The position numbers were made by a program, and so were the translations under genes. Positions 24,163-33,241 of a stretch of 64,000 nt of DNA are shown piece by piece (position 1 is the stretch's first letter; each line of letters starts with the position of its first letter). Source of the stretch: Mucilaginibacter sp. PAMC 26640 (lineage in GTDB: Bacteria; Bacteroidota; Bacteroidia; Sphingobacteriales; Sphingobacteriaceae); assembly GCA_001596135.1 (NCBI GenBank), contig CP014773.1, positions 3,906,001-3,970,000 on the forward strand. The letters are read 5' to 3'. Below the pieces are notes generated by a model. The model was not told the origin of the DNA and made no database searches. It saw only the letters and a program-made list of their open reading frames with translations.

Positions 24163-25950
24163 CTAATCGAGTTTCAACACTGCCATAAACGCGCTTTGTG
24201 GTATCTCTACGTTACCAACCTGGCGCATGCGTTTTTTACCAGCCTTTTGTTTTTCTAACAGTTTACGTTTACGAGATATATCACCACCGTAACATTTGGC
24301 GGTAACATCTTTACGCATTGCCTTAACCGTTTCGCGGGCAATGATCTTGGCACCAATGGATGCTTGTATAATGATCTCAAATTGCTGGCGCGGCAATAGC
24401 TCTTTCAGTTTTTCACAGATCTTCTTACCGAAATCGTAAGAGTTACCCCGGAAGATCAGTGACGACAAAGCATCAACCGGCTCCGCGTTCAGCTTGATAT
24501 CCAGACGCACTAAATCTGATCTGCGGTAACCTATCTGGTGATAATCAAACGATGCATAACCTTTACTGATGGTTTTAAGCTTATCGTAAAAATCAAATAC
24601 GATCTCGCCCATTGGCATCTCGAACACCAGTTCTACCCGATCTGATGTTAAATAGGACTGGTTTTTGATAAACCCGCGTTTCTGAATACACAGCGACATC
24701 ACCGGGCCAACAAAATCTGATTTGGTAATGATGGTAGCCTTAATATAGGGCTCTTCAACAAAATCTATCTTACTTGGATCGGGCAGGTCCGACGGGTTAT
24801 TAACGATGATCGGCTCGTTACGGGTGGTATAGGCGATGTACGATACGTTGGGTACCGTGGTGATCACCGTCATGTTAAACTCCCGCTCCAAACGCTCCTG
24901 GATGATCTCCATGTGCAGCATGCCCAGGAACCCGCATCGGAAACCAAAGCCTAATGCAGCAGATGATTCCGGCTCAAAAACCAGCGATGCATCATTCAAC
25001 TGCAGCTTGGCCATAGACTCGCGCAGCTCTTCGTAATCATCGGTATCAACCGGGTAAATACCCGCAAATACCATTGGTTTTACTTCTTCAAACCCCTGGA
25101 TACCACCTTCACAAGGGCGGGCGATGGTAGTGATGGTATCACCAACTTTTACCTCGCGCGATTCTTTTATTCCGGAAATAATATAACCTACGTCGCCGGT
25201 TTTGATCACGTCCTTAGGCGATTGTTTCAGTTTAAGCGTACCTACTTCTTCAGCAATATACTGTTTTTCGGTAGCGAAGAATTTCACACGGTCGCCTTTA
25301 CGGATCTCACCGTTCACCACTTTAAAGTAGGCAACAATACCGCGGAAAGAATTGTAAACCGAATCGAAGATCAGCGCCTGCAGCGGCGCCTCAGGGTCGC
25401 CAACTGGGGCAGGCACACGCTCTATAATGGCACGCAGGATGTCAAAAACACCCATACCGGTTTTGCCGGATGCCGCCAGAATATCTTCGCGTTTACAGCC
25501 AATCAGTTCAACGATCTGATCTTTCACCTCCTCAGGCATAGCGCCGGGAAGGTCCATTTTATTTAAAACCGGGATGATCTCCAGGTCGTTTTCCAACGCT
25601 AAATAAAGGTTGGATATGGTTTGCGCCTGTATTCCCTGTGCAGCATCTACAATAAGCAATGCACCTTCGCAGGCTGCTATGGAGCGGGATACTTCGTAGG
25701 AAAAATCCACGTGCCCGGGGGTATCAATCAGGTTTAAAACATATTTTTGCCCGTCGAGTTCGTAATCCATCTGGATGGCGTGGCTCTTGATAGTGATCCC
25801 GCGTTCCCGCTCAAGATCCATATCGTCAAGCAGTTGTGCCTGGCTTTCGCGCTGGGTGATGGTACCGGTATACTCTAATAACCTATCGGCCAATGTGCTT
25901 TTGCCGTGGTCGATATGGGCTATAATACAAAAATTACGTATGTGCTTCAT
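24163..25950 (-). CDS. lepA: Elongation factor 4 (LepA), ribosome back-translocating GTPase
   Basis: 595 residues, the standard LepA length. The N-terminus IRNFCIIAHIDHGKSTLADR carries the P-loop; GITIKSHAI is switch I, DTPGHVDF switch II and NKMD the guanine motif. The C-terminal domain ends with AKCYGGDISRKRKLLEKQK and GKKRMRQVGNVEIPQSAF, diagnostic for LepA rather than EF-G. It acts on stalled or mistranslocated ribosomes and in 30S assembly. The promoter element at 25958 ends 7 nt from the ATG, so the mRNA should be almost leaderless. Confidence 0.97.
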   Translation of the reverse strand: MKHIRNFCIIAHIDHGKSTLADRLLEYTGTITQRESQAQLLDDMDLERERGITIKSHAIQMDYELDGQKYVLNLIDTPGHVDFSYEVSRSIAACEGALLIVDAAQGIQAQTISNLYLALENDLEIIPVLNKMDLPGAMPEEVKDQIVELIGCKREDILAASGKTGMGVFDILRAIIERVPAPVGDPEAPLQALIFDSVYNSFRGIVAYFKVVNGEIRKGDRVKFFATEKQYIAEEVGTLKLKQSPKDVIKTGDVGYIISGIKESREVKVGDTITTIARPCEGGIQGFEEVKPMVFAGIYPVDTDDYEELRESMAKLQLNDASLVFEPESSAALGFGFRCGFLGMLHMEIIQERLEREFNMTVITTVPNVSYIAYTTRNEPIIVNNPSDLPDPSKIDFVEEPYIKATIITKSDFVGPVMSLCIQKRGFIKNQSYLTSDRVELVFEMPMGEIVFDFYDKLKTISKGYASFDYHQIGYRRSDLVRLDIKLNAEPVDALSSLIFRGNSYDFGKKICEKLKELLPRQQFEIIIQASIGAKIIARETVKAMRKDVTAKCYGGDISRKRKLLEKQKAGKKRMRQVGNVEIPQSAFMAVLKLD

Positions 25951-25957
25951 TCAGTCG

Positions 25958-25965
25958 CAAAAATA
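25958..25965 (-). promoter_or_regulatory. -7 promoter element abutting the lepA start
   Basis: On the minus strand TATTTTTG matches TAnnTTTG, with only 7 nt between it and the ATG. Transcription should begin within about 4 nt of the start codon. Confidence 0.55.
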
Positions 25966-26038
25966 ACTTTTTAGGCGGATAATTCGGCATAATTTAAGCG
26001 ATTTAGCTAACTTGCTACGGCTATAAAATTCAAGGTAA

Positions 26039-26908
26039 ATGATAAATTCGGGCATCATCAGCTTAATCGAGCAAAGGCTTTCGGTAACAATTGCCAATAG
26101 CAGCCCCGTGAGCGGCGGCGATATTAACGCTGTTTACGGTTTGCAAACCACTGCCGCAAAATACCTGCTCAAGGTAAATTCAGCCGGTAAATTTCCGAAT
26201 ATGTTCCTGCGTGAGCAGGAAGGATTATACGCTATGGCCGCCACCCAAACTGTCCGCATCCCTAAAGTATACTTACATGATGAGGTAGACGGAGAAAGTT
26301 TCCTGCTGATGGAATGGATCGAAAGCAAGCGGGCCACACCGGCCGGATCAGCTAACCTTGGCCGTAAACTTTCAGCAATGCACCGTTATACATCCGGAAG
26401 TTTTGGGTTTGATCAGGACAATTACATCGGCTCGCTGCATCAGTCGAATAAGCAGCAGAGCAATTGGGCGAACTTTTATATCACCGAGCGTTTGCAGCCT
26501 CTCCTTAGTTCTGCCATCAAAAAGCAGCAATTGAACGATAGCGATCAGGCGCAATTTAACCGGCTTTACCAGCAGCTCCCGGATCTGTTTGTGCCTGAAG
26601 CACCAGCGCTTCTTCATGGCGACTTGTGGAGCGGCAATTACCTCATTGATACCAACGATGAACCTTGCCTCATAGATCCGGCCGTATACTATGGGCACCG
26701 GGAAATGGATCTTGCGCTTACCACTTTATTTGGCGGATTCAGCCCGGAATTTTATAAAAATTATCAGGAAACCTATCCACTAGCAAAAGGATGGGAGCAG
26801 CGGCTCGATCTTTGGAATTTGTATCCTTTATTGGTACATGTGAATTTGTTTGGCGGTGCTTATGTGCAGCAATTACGAGGGAGCCTTAAAAAAATCCTTA
26901 CTCGCTGA
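26039..26908 (+). CDS. Fructosamine kinase / aminoglycoside phosphotransferase-like protein
   Basis: 289 residues of a kinase-like fold. Family landmarks are SGGDINAVYGL near 24, LLKVN with the ATP-site Lys near 42, EGLYAMAAT, LLMEWIES, the catalytic loop ALLHGDLWSGNYLID near 196 and CLIDPAVYYGHREMDLALT near 213. These match the fructosamine-3-kinase (FN3K, YniA) family, which phosphorylates protein- or sugar-bound ketoamines for deglycation. Its 3' end overlaps that of the convergent lipoprotein gene by 11 nt. Confidence 0.9.
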   Translation: MINSGIISLIEQRLSVTIANSSPVSGGDINAVYGLQTTAAKYLLKVNSAGKFPNMFLREQEGLYAMAATQTVRIPKVYLHDEVDGESFLLMEWIESKRATPAGSANLGRKLSAMHRYTSGSFGFDQDNYIGSLHQSNKQQSNWANFYITERLQPLLSSAIKKQQLNDSDQAQFNRLYQQLPDLFVPEAPALLHGDLWSGNYLIDTNDEPCLIDPAVYYGHREMDLALTTLFGGFSPEFYKNYQETYPLAKGWEQRLDLWNLYPLLVHVNLFGGAYVQQLRGSLKKILTR

Positions 26909-28538
26909 TCCCTTCCACAAAAACCGGCGTTTCCGATACCTTTACCAACAGCTTGCCCCCATTAGTTTTCACCAGGATTTTGGTCATCGCATCGGCACCA
27001 GCCTTTAAATTATAAATCGCTGCCGATTTTGCCCACCTACCCAAATCGAGCGTATAATTTGCCCTGCGGCCTTTTTGATCAGGCACTGTTAATATATACA
27101 TTGTTTTTGTCCCCATTTTATATTGATCTACCAATGGTTCCTGGCTAATGGTGCCCTGGTAAGTATACCCGCCCATCAGCCTGGTAGTTTGCAGAATGTA
27201 ATCTGCGGCCGGGCGTCGTTTATTTCCTTCTGCCAGTCCGGATGTAGCATATTGCTCGCTGTTATTGGGTGTGGCATCAAAAAGCTGGTAAAAGAAGAGT
27301 CGTTTAACACCATGGCGCATGTACAATAAGGCGCTGCGTAAGATCCAGTCGGCCTGGGTAAGCAATGCCGGTTTGTTGCCAATGGCATGGGCGTGCTGGT
27401 AACTGCCGCCGTTAATATCGTATCCTGTTTCGGTAACCCAAACCGGGAGTGGTTTACGTAAACCGTTGGCCAGCTTTATAAAACCGTTGGCAATGGCTCC
27501 GGCTTCCGATAGTTCGGGCGCTACACCTATGGTTGGCTTTTTATGGGTTAAAATTTGGCCATCGTTTGCGTACAGGTGATAATTGATCACATCAAAACAA
27601 AGATCAATGCTGCCGTCCGGCTTAAGGCCCCGGTTTTTTTTGCACCATTGTATCATCCGGCTTACGTAACTGGTATCCGCAGTAGCCAAGCCGCTCATCA
27701 CTACTTGTATGCTGGCATCTGCCGTTTTTACACCTGCATTTTTGCCAAGGGTACCTTTATGGCCATCATAAAAAGCAGAAAGGTTTGCTGCGTATTGCTC
27801 CGGGCTTTGTGTGGCTTTGTCACCTTTCCACCAGCGGTCGTTTTCGTTACCGCACTCCATGTACTTAATTAAACCCAGGCCGATCTTCACTTCGTTAGGC
27901 TTGTCGTTCGCCCAACGGGGGCGGGTATCTACTTTAACTAAAGCGGGATCGATAGCCTTGTTATAACCATATCTTGCGGCAAATTGAAAAGCTGTACGGG
28001 CCTGGATGACATAGGATGATGGTAAAGACAGATCCGAGCCATAGGGCACCGGCACGTTCTCATCATCACGCTGGTCTGCAGGGTAAGTATTCATCATCCA
28101 AACGGGCAGGTTTTTCAGATCGGCCAGCACCAGTATACTATCCTGCTTACACCGGGTGTAAATCAGGTCGTAATTCCAACTACCATCGTTGGTGGGGTTG
28201 TAGGTATAGTTTCCTTCGGTGTTTTCCAGCTTTTTCCAGTTCATGTAATGCCTCACCGCGCTGAACGATTTGATGAGCGCCATATGGGGTTCATAGATCT
28301 GATTGCGGTTATTTGGCGCGGCCGGGTCTTCCAGAAAATTCCATTCGTAACTATTAACGCCGAAAGCATTCTTTAAAGGCGTATCATGCGGGCCTTTTTT
28401 AATCGAATTATTGGTGGTAGTATCAGCGATCAAAGCCCCTTGTCCGGCTTGATCTTTTGTTTTAAACCGGCAGGCGGAAAGTGCCATTGCCAAAGTGCAT
28501 ACCGAAATTATCGCATAAGGTTTAAAAATTGCATTCAT
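26898..28538 (-). CDS. Lipoprotein with clan GH-A-like glycosidase fold
   Basis: The start is taken at the ATG 28536-28538 (MNAIFKPYAI), giving 546 residues. A signal peptide with lipobox ALSAC is near residue 22. The mature part reads as a (beta/alpha)8 barrel with MNWKKLENTEG, a likely acid/base Glu in MECGNENDRWW and a likely nucleophile Glu in VWVTETGYD, the spacing seen in clan GH-A enzymes such as GH39 or GH5. A C-terminal beta domain follows. The substrate cannot be named and no SusC/D pair is nearby. It is convergent with the fructosamine kinase gene. Confidence 0.72.
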   Translation of the reverse strand: MNAIFKPYAIISVCTLAMALSACRFKTKDQAGQGALIADTTTNNSIKKGPHDTPLKNAFGVNSYEWNFLEDPAAPNNRNQIYEPHMALIKSFSAVRHYMNWKKLENTEGNYTYNPTNDGSWNYDLIYTRCKQDSILVLADLKNLPVWMMNTYPADQRDDENVPVPYGSDLSLPSSYVIQARTAFQFAARYGYNKAIDPALVKVDTRPRWANDKPNEVKIGLGLIKYMECGNENDRWWKGDKATQSPEQYAANLSAFYDGHKGTLGKNAGVKTADASIQVVMSGLATADTSYVSRMIQWCKKNRGLKPDGSIDLCFDVINYHLYANDGQILTHKKPTIGVAPELSEAGAIANGFIKLANGLRKPLPVWVTETGYDINGGSYQHAHAIGNKPALLTQADWILRSALLYMRHGVKRLFFYQLFDATPNNSEQYATSGLAEGNKRRPAADYILQTTRLMGGYTYQGTISQEPLVDQYKMGTKTMYILTVPDQKGRRANYTLDLGRWAKSAAIYNLKAGADAMTKILVKTNGGKLLVKVSETPVFVEGISE

Positions 28539-28737
28539 ATTGGCGGATAGGGTTGTAGCCAGCTGAATCAACCGGCGGGGCTGTTATTTGGTTGCTGTTA
28601 AGCAAAGTTATCATAATTGGTTAGGGCATCTAACAAATCCCTATTAAGACAAATGCTGATATACATTATTCACCTAAACAAACTATACGATGAGGAAAAT
28701 TCATCATTCCGGCAGTAGGTCTGGCGGGTAATGAATC

Positions 28738-28771
28738 AAAAAAGCAGAGCTGCATTAGGCGGCTCTGCTTT
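28738..28771 (-). terminator. Intrinsic terminator of the DinB-like gene
   Basis: AAAGCAGAGC (28741-28750) pairs with GCTCTGCTTT (28762-28771); on the minus strand the stem is followed by a run of T. It lies about 20 bp after the DinB stop. Confidence 0.85.
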
Positions 28772-28793
28772 GAAAATTATTTTGAATGCTTCT

Positions 28794-29318
28794 TTAAAAC
28801 AACATTTCCGGCGGTGGGGTAACACCTTTTAAGCGCAGATATATAGTGCCCTGGCCGCGGTGATGGGTTTGGTGTTCAAACGCCTTTGCCAACAATTGGC
28901 CGCGGGTGGTTTTCATTTTGCCCATCTCAACCGTTTCCTGCATTTGAGCATCAGCCAAGGTGGCTATGGAAGCAATGGCAAAATCATAACTATCCAAAAC
29001 GGCTTTCGTAGTCGCCTCCTTGGTTTGCTCCACCGTTTTTTCTACCGATACGCCTTTGGCTAATGGCGGCGTTTTTCCGGTAACGGTTGCAATAAAAAAG
29101 TAGTTGGCATCGGCCAGGTGAAGGAACTGCTGAGCATAAGTGCGCACCTCCGGGGTGGCTTTGGATGTAAAACCATCGGCTGGCATCGCATCCAGGTAGG
29201 CTTTCGTATAAGCCTTGGCACGTGTCCATTCGGCTACAACTTGTTCCTTGGTCATTTGTGCAAAAGAGCTGGTGCAGGTAATTAATACTACCGCAATTAA
29301 AAGTGATAATTTTTTCAT
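28794..29318 (-). CDS. Secreted DinB family protein
   Basis: 174 residues: a signal peptide (MKKLSLLIAVVLITCTSSFAQ) followed by a four-helix DinB/YfiT-type bundle. The metal-binding histidines of the fold are visible in QFLHLADANYF and in AFEHQTHHRGQGTIYLR near the C-terminus. DinB-like proteins are metal-dependent thiol or small-molecule transferases, or are of unknown function. Export to the periplasm is notable but not rare in Bacteroidota. It is a single gene closed by the terminator at 28738-28771. Confidence 0.85.
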   Translation of the reverse strand: MKKLSLLIAVVLITCTSSFAQMTKEQVVAEWTRAKAYTKAYLDAMPADGFTSKATPEVRTYAQQFLHLADANYFFIATVTGKTPPLAKGVSVEKTVEQTKEATTKAVLDSYDFAIASIATLADAQMQETVEMGKMKTTRGQLLAKAFEHQTHHRGQGTIYLRLKGVTPPPEMLF

Positions 29319-29351
29319 GGCTGGTTTTATTTTTAAGCTAAGATAGTTTGA

Positions 29352-29561
29352 TTATTGATAATAAACTTTTTTTACAGCTTTTAAAATTGAATTTCCGGGC
29401 TTTGAGTCACCAAGATCTTCTTTCTTGAGCTTAACTTGAGCCTTCCCGTTTTTTAAATGATAGTAGTACGCGTATTCACCGCCAAATAAGCAGATTAGCA
29501 CCAGCGCATTAGCCATAATATTTTTGAAAAACGTTTTTATCTGCCTATCATGAATGATCAT
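29352..29561 (-). CDS. Small hypothetical membrane protein
   Basis: 69 residues with one hydrophobic helix (about 16-33, MANALVLICLFGGEYAYY) and a basic C-terminal tail (KNGKAQVKLKKEDLG). I do not recognise a family. A perfect TAnnTTTG promoter element (29600-29607) lies about 39 nt upstream of the ATG on the same strand, which favours a real gene. It sits between the DinB gene and the divergent SDR. Confidence 0.55.
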   Translation of the reverse strand: MIIHDRQIKTFFKNIMANALVLICLFGGEYAYYYHLKNGKAQVKLKKEDLGDSKPGNSILKAVKKVYYQ

Positions 29562-29599
29562 ATATTAGATTGTGTTAAAGCCGGTTATTAATTCTTTTG

Positions 29600-29607
29600 C
29601 AAAAGTA
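29600..29607 (-). promoter_or_regulatory. -7 promoter element of the small membrane ORF
   Basis: On the minus strand TACTTTTG matches TAnnTTTG; the predicted leader is about 34 nt. It overlaps the palindrome CTTTTGCAAAAG (29594-29605). Confidence 0.45.
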
Positions 29608-29752
29608 TAGCAGTAATTTGGTGTTTTTGCGCGAGTTTAAACATTGCCCATATAACGTGAAGTTTTCTCGCAATTGCTCAATGGTAACTTTAACAAGTTA
29701 ACTATCATCTTTATTAAACATTTTCAGCTAAATCGGACTTTATCCGTTAAAA

Positions 29753-29760
29753 TAACTTTG
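29753..29760 (+). promoter_or_regulatory. -7 promoter element abutting the SDR start
   Basis: TAACTTTG matches TAnnTTTG and ends 6 nt before the ATG at 29767, so the transcript should start within 2-3 nt of the start codon. Confidence 0.55.
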
Positions 29761-29766
29761 TAGCAA

Positions 29767-30579
29767 ATGACAACAGGATTGAAAAAACTTGACGGCCAGG
29801 TGGCCATGGTAACCGGCTCAGATAGCGGTATAGGCAGAGGCGTGGCGATAGCAATGGCTGCCGCAGGCGCAAAAGTGCTAATAAACTACGCCCATAACGG
29901 TGACGCTGCAGAGGAAGCGGTGAAAGAAATAACAGATAGCGGCGGCGAAGCATTTGCTTATCAGGCAGATGTGAGCAAGGAAGATGACGTGAAAAGCATG
30001 TTCGAAGCAATCATCAAAAAATATGGCACGCTGGATATCCTCGTAAACAATGCAGGCTTACAAAAGGATGCCAGTTTTGTAGATATGACACTTGATGAAT
30101 GGAACACGGTAATAAGCGTTAATTTAACTGGTCAGTTTCTTTGTTCGCGGGAGGCAGCTAAAGAATTCATTAAAAGGGGAGTGGTGGAAGGCCGAAGTGC
30201 GGCAGCAGGTAAAATAATTTGCATGAGCAGTGTTCATGAGGTAATACCCTGGGCCGGCCACGTAAACTACGCTGCCAGTAAGGGCGGCATCAGTATGTTT
30301 ATGAAAAGTATTGCACAGGAACTGGCCCCGCACAAGATCAGGGTGGTTGGCATCGGCCCCGGTGCTATTCAAACCCCTATTAACACAGACGCCTGGGAAA
30401 CACCGGAAGCCTTGGATAAACTATTGACATTGATACCTTACGGCCGCATAGGGCAGCCGAAGGATATTGGCCAATTAGCCGTTTGGCTGGCTTCTGATGA
30501 AGCGGATTACATCACTGGAACCACGATTTTCATGGATGGGGGGATGACTTTGTATCCGGGTTTTGCGGATAACGGGTAA
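29767..30579 (+). CDS. Short-chain dehydrogenase (glucose 1-dehydrogenase-like SDR)
   Basis: 270 residues of a classical SDR. It shows VTGSDSGIGRGVAIAMAAAGA (cofactor-binding TGxxxGIG near 19), NNAG near 90, catalytic Ser in CMSSVHE, Tyr-x3-Lys in YAASKGG near 168, and the C-terminal YITGTTIFMDGGMTLYPGF. The overall form is close to NAD(P)-dependent glucose 1-dehydrogenases, but substrate prediction within SDRs is unreliable. It appears to be monocistronic, followed by 270 bp up to the next promoter. Confidence 0.88.
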   Translation: MTTGLKKLDGQVAMVTGSDSGIGRGVAIAMAAAGAKVLINYAHNGDAAEEAVKEITDSGGEAFAYQADVSKEDDVKSMFEAIIKKYGTLDILVNNAGLQKDASFVDMTLDEWNTVISVNLTGQFLCSREAAKEFIKRGVVEGRSAAAGKIICMSSVHEVIPWAGHVNYAASKGGISMFMKSIAQELAPHKIRVVGIGPGAIQTPINTDAWETPEALDKLLTLIPYGRIGQPKDIGQLAVWLASDEADYITGTTIFMDGGMTLYPGFADNG

Positions 30580-30786
30580 AAAAGGAGATAAATGGTCAAA
30601 TTTGTCATCGTAAGGTCACAAACGCTGAACTGCTTTACATTAAATTAACTTAGTGTATTCTTTACAATAAGCTGTAGTCGATTTTATTTAGATATTGTAA
30701 ATTTCACACTAAGTATCAGGCTGATTTTTTAATTTTTCTTATTTCGATGCCTTTATTTATCAAATATTCATAATAATTGATCATAA

Positions 30787-30818
30787 TTTGGAGTATTGTT
30801 AACGGGAGTGTACTTTTG
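30787..30818 (+). promoter_or_regulatory. Canonical Bacteroidota promoter
   Basis: TTTG (30787-30790), a 20-nt spacer and TACTTTTG (30811-30818) match both consensus boxes exactly. This is the cleanest promoter in the window; the leader to the ATG at 30852 is about 29 nt and very A-rich. Confidence 0.8.
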
Positions 30819-30851
30819 TTATGTAAATTAAAATATTAAAAAATAAAAGAT

Positions 30852-31331
30852 ATGAAAAAGATATTTGTAACAATCGCCATCGCTGCCAGCTTGTTCACCA
30901 CTAACATATATGCTGCAACCAGCGCTCCTAAAATTGAAGATGGTACTGAAAACGTAACTTACGCCGCCATCACCAAATTCAACAGTGATTTCGCCCGTGC
31001 TCAAAATGCTTCATGGAAAGTTAGTTCAAACTTCCAGAAAGTAAGCTTTACTTTGGATGACGTTAAAATGTCAGCTTTTTACAATCTGCGTGGCGAACTG
31101 ATCGGTGTAACTCAAAACGTACAGTTCAATGCATTGCCTGAGAAAGCAAGAAAAGAAATTGGTACTAAATACGAAGGTTACTTCGCTAAGGAAGTTATCA
31201 AATTAGAGACCGGCGACGACAACAGCTTTGATAACACTGTTTACTTTGTTGACCTGAAAAAAGATAACGACGAATTTTTGGTAAGAGTTACACCATCTGC
31301 CGGTGTTTACTTCTTCCAGACCGTAAAATAA
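30852..31331 (+). CDS. Small secreted protein of unknown function
   Basis: 159 residues with a signal peptide (MKKIFVTIAIAASLFTTNIYA). The mature part alternates short strands (WKVSSNFQKVSFTLDD, KMSAFYNLRGELIGVTQ, NTVYFVDLKKDNDEFLVRVT), resembling PepSY/BLIP-like small periplasmic domains, but I cannot assign a family. A perfect promoter and an efficient terminator frame it as a single gene, and codons are biased to common ones, so it may be strongly expressed. Confidence 0.8.
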   Translation: MKKIFVTIAIAASLFTTNIYAATSAPKIEDGTENVTYAAITKFNSDFARAQNASWKVSSNFQKVSFTLDDVKMSAFYNLRGELIGVTQNVQFNALPEKARKEIGTKYEGYFAKEVIKLETGDDNSFDNTVYFVDLKKDNDEFLVRVTPSAGVYFFQTVK

Positions 31332-31360
31332 TCTGCAAGGCAAAATCCAAAAAATCACAA

Positions 31361-31392
31361 AATAAAAGCTACCCAATAGGGTGGCTTTTATT
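31361..31392 (+). terminator. Intrinsic terminator
   Basis: AATAAAAGCTACCC pairs with GGGTGGCTTTTATT over 14 bp (one G-U) with a 4-nt loop, followed by GTTTT. It ends the small secreted-protein gene. Confidence 0.88.
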
Positions 31393-31439
31393 GTTTTAAC
31401 CCATTTTTTACAATTTGTTTACTTGCACAAATATTTTTA

Positions 31440-31467
31440 TTTGCTTAGTAATAATTTTATATATTTG
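31440..31467 (+). promoter_or_regulatory. Promoter of the cold-shock gene
   Basis: TTTG (31440-31443), a 16-nt spacer and TATATTTG (31460-31467) match the consensus. The implied 5' leader is about 100 nt, long for this genome, as expected if a cold-responsive leader is present. Confidence 0.6.
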
Positions 31468-31573
31468 AAATGATAGTTGTACATTCTATAATTGAATATC
31501 AAACCTTTTTATACTCAGTTGAATTACTCACTCATCATCAAACAAAATTATTAATACCGATTATAACAAGATT

Positions 31574-31771
31574 ATGAAAACTGGAAAAGTAAAATGGTTT
31601 AACACACAAAAAGGTTATGGATTTATTGTTACCGATGATGGCAAAGATTTGTTTGTGCACTTTAAAGATGTACAAGGCGGCGTAAATGCTATAAAGGATA
31701 ACGACAGCGTTGAATACGACGTTGAAGATGGCAGAAAAGGGCTACAGGCTGTAAACGTAAAAAAAGTTTAG
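31574..31771 (+). CDS. Cold-shock domain protein (Csp family)
   Basis: 65 residues making one cold-shock domain: GKVKWFNTQKGYGFI with RNP1 (KGYGFI), RNP2 in DLFVHFKDV, and the closing VEYDVEDGRKGLQAVNVKKV. It binds single-stranded RNA or DNA and acts as an RNA chaperone. It has its own promoter, a long leader and a strong terminator, so it is monocistronic. Confidence 0.95.
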   Translation: MKTGKVKWFNTQKGYGFIVTDDGKDLFVHFKDVQGGVNAIKDNDSVEYDVEDGRKGLQAVNVKKV

Positions 31772-31791
31772 TCAGCTTATTAAATAATAGC

Positions 31792-31818
31792 ACCCCTGTG
31801 TAAGCAGGGGTTTTTTTT
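31792..31818 (+). terminator. Intrinsic terminator of the cold-shock gene
   Basis: ACCCCTG (31792-31798) pairs with CAGGGGT (31805-31811) and is followed by eight T residues in all. Confidence 0.92.
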
Positions 31819-31884
31819 ATGTAAAAAAATTAGGCGCGACCTGGCGCTATATTTACTTTAGCCTTACCAATTAAACTACCTGAT

Positions 31885-33129
31885 ATGAACGACAGCTCCC
31901 CGGCGAACATCCCTAAAAATGTAATATTCATTGTACTGGTAGCCTCGTTAGGCTATTTTGTTGATATCTACGATCTACTGGTGTTTTCTATAGTGCGTAA
32001 AGCAAGCCTGCAAGATATTGGTATAGCAGATGCAGACATGCTTATTAAAGGGCAGTTTATCATCAATGTACAAATGTTTGGTTTACTACTGGGCGGCATT
32101 GTATGGGGCGTTATTGGTGATAAGCTCGGCCGTATTAAAGTTTTGTTCGGTTCTATTTTGCTTTACTCCGTCGCCAATTTTGCCAACGGGCTGGTACACG
32201 ATGTTAATACTTACGCATTTATCCGCTTTATTGCAGGTGTTGGTTTGGCCGGAGAACTTGGTGCCGGCATTACGCTGGTGAGCGAAACGCTGAGCAAAGA
32301 AAAGCGGGGTTATGGTACCATGATCGTGGCAGTAATTGGCCTATTTGGTGCTGCCGCGGCCTATGCGGTAGCCAAATACGGCTGGCGCGAGGCTTATTTT
32401 GTAGGTGGCGGCCTGGGTATTCTTTTGTTATTGTTGCGGTTAGGCACCTTTGAATCCGGCATGTTTAAAAACGTTAAGGATAGTGCGGTATCTAAAGGCA
32501 ATTTCTTTATGTTGTTTACCAGTTTTGCGCGATTTAAAAAGTATTTGTATTGCATACTCATAGGCGCACCGCTTTGGTACGTAGTGGGGGTGCTGGTAAC
32601 GCTGTCGCCGGAGTTTGGTAAGGCTTTGGGAGCGGCCGTTCCCCTTAGCGCAGGTGAAGGGGTACTTTATACCTATATTGGCATCTCTATAGGCGATATT
32701 TTTGCAGGTTTGCTGGCGCAGGTAACTAAATCAAGAAAATTGACCATGGCCGTATTTCTGCTGCTTTCTGTAATCAGCGCGACCACCTATTTAAGTTCAA
32801 AAGGAATTTCGCATGATAAGTTTGTGTGGATCTGTTTTTTTATGGGGTGCACAGTTGGCTATTGGGCTACGTTTGTAACCATAGCGGCGGAACAATTCGG
32901 CACCAACATACGTTCAACCGTTACTACTACCGTACCGAATTTTGTACGTGGATCGCTGATCCCCATTAATCTGGCGTTTAACGCTTTTGTAGTGCATTAT
33001 GGGATGATCACCAGCGGGTATATTATGATGGGGATTTTAACACTGGTAGCGCTGTTTGCCTTAAGTCAGCTAAAAGAAACCTTTGGTAAAGATTTAAATT
33101 ACATAGAAGAGGAAGCGGGGATAAGCTAG
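31885..33129 (+). CDS. MFS transporter (sugar/metabolite:H+ symporter type)
   Basis: 414 residues with about 12 membrane helices. The loop 2-3 motif reads GDKLGRIKVLFGS, and the helix 4/5 region RFIAGVGLAGELGAGITLVSE matches the metabolite:H+ symporter / sugar porter branch. The N-terminal region carries the acidic YFVDIYDLLVFSIVR segment common in carboxylate or aromatic-acid transporters. The substrate is unknown and no catabolic genes are adjacent. The helix 10-11 stretch AEQFGTNIRSTVTTTVPNFVRG is also family-typical. Confidence 0.87.
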   Translation: MNDSSPANIPKNVIFIVLVASLGYFVDIYDLLVFSIVRKASLQDIGIADADMLIKGQFIINVQMFGLLLGGIVWGVIGDKLGRIKVLFGSILLYSVANFANGLVHDVNTYAFIRFIAGVGLAGELGAGITLVSETLSKEKRGYGTMIVAVIGLFGAAAAYAVAKYGWREAYFVGGGLGILLLLLRLGTFESGMFKNVKDSAVSKGNFFMLFTSFARFKKYLYCILIGAPLWYVVGVLVTLSPEFGKALGAAVPLSAGEGVLYTYIGISIGDIFAGLLAQVTKSRKLTMAVFLLLSVISATTYLSSKGISHDKFVWICFFMGCTVGYWATFVTIAAEQFGTNIRSTVTTTVPNFVRGSLIPINLAFNAFVVHYGMITSGYIMMGILTLVALFALSQLKETFGKDLNYIEEEAGIS

Positions 33130-33241
33130 TACAGTTTAACCAGATTGGTTAAACAGCCCGGCAAGGGATTGAGTAAAACCGATAGTTTGTTTAGTTTTGC
33201 TGGCTAAATAAGTAATTCACAAGACTAATAAACACTAATTG

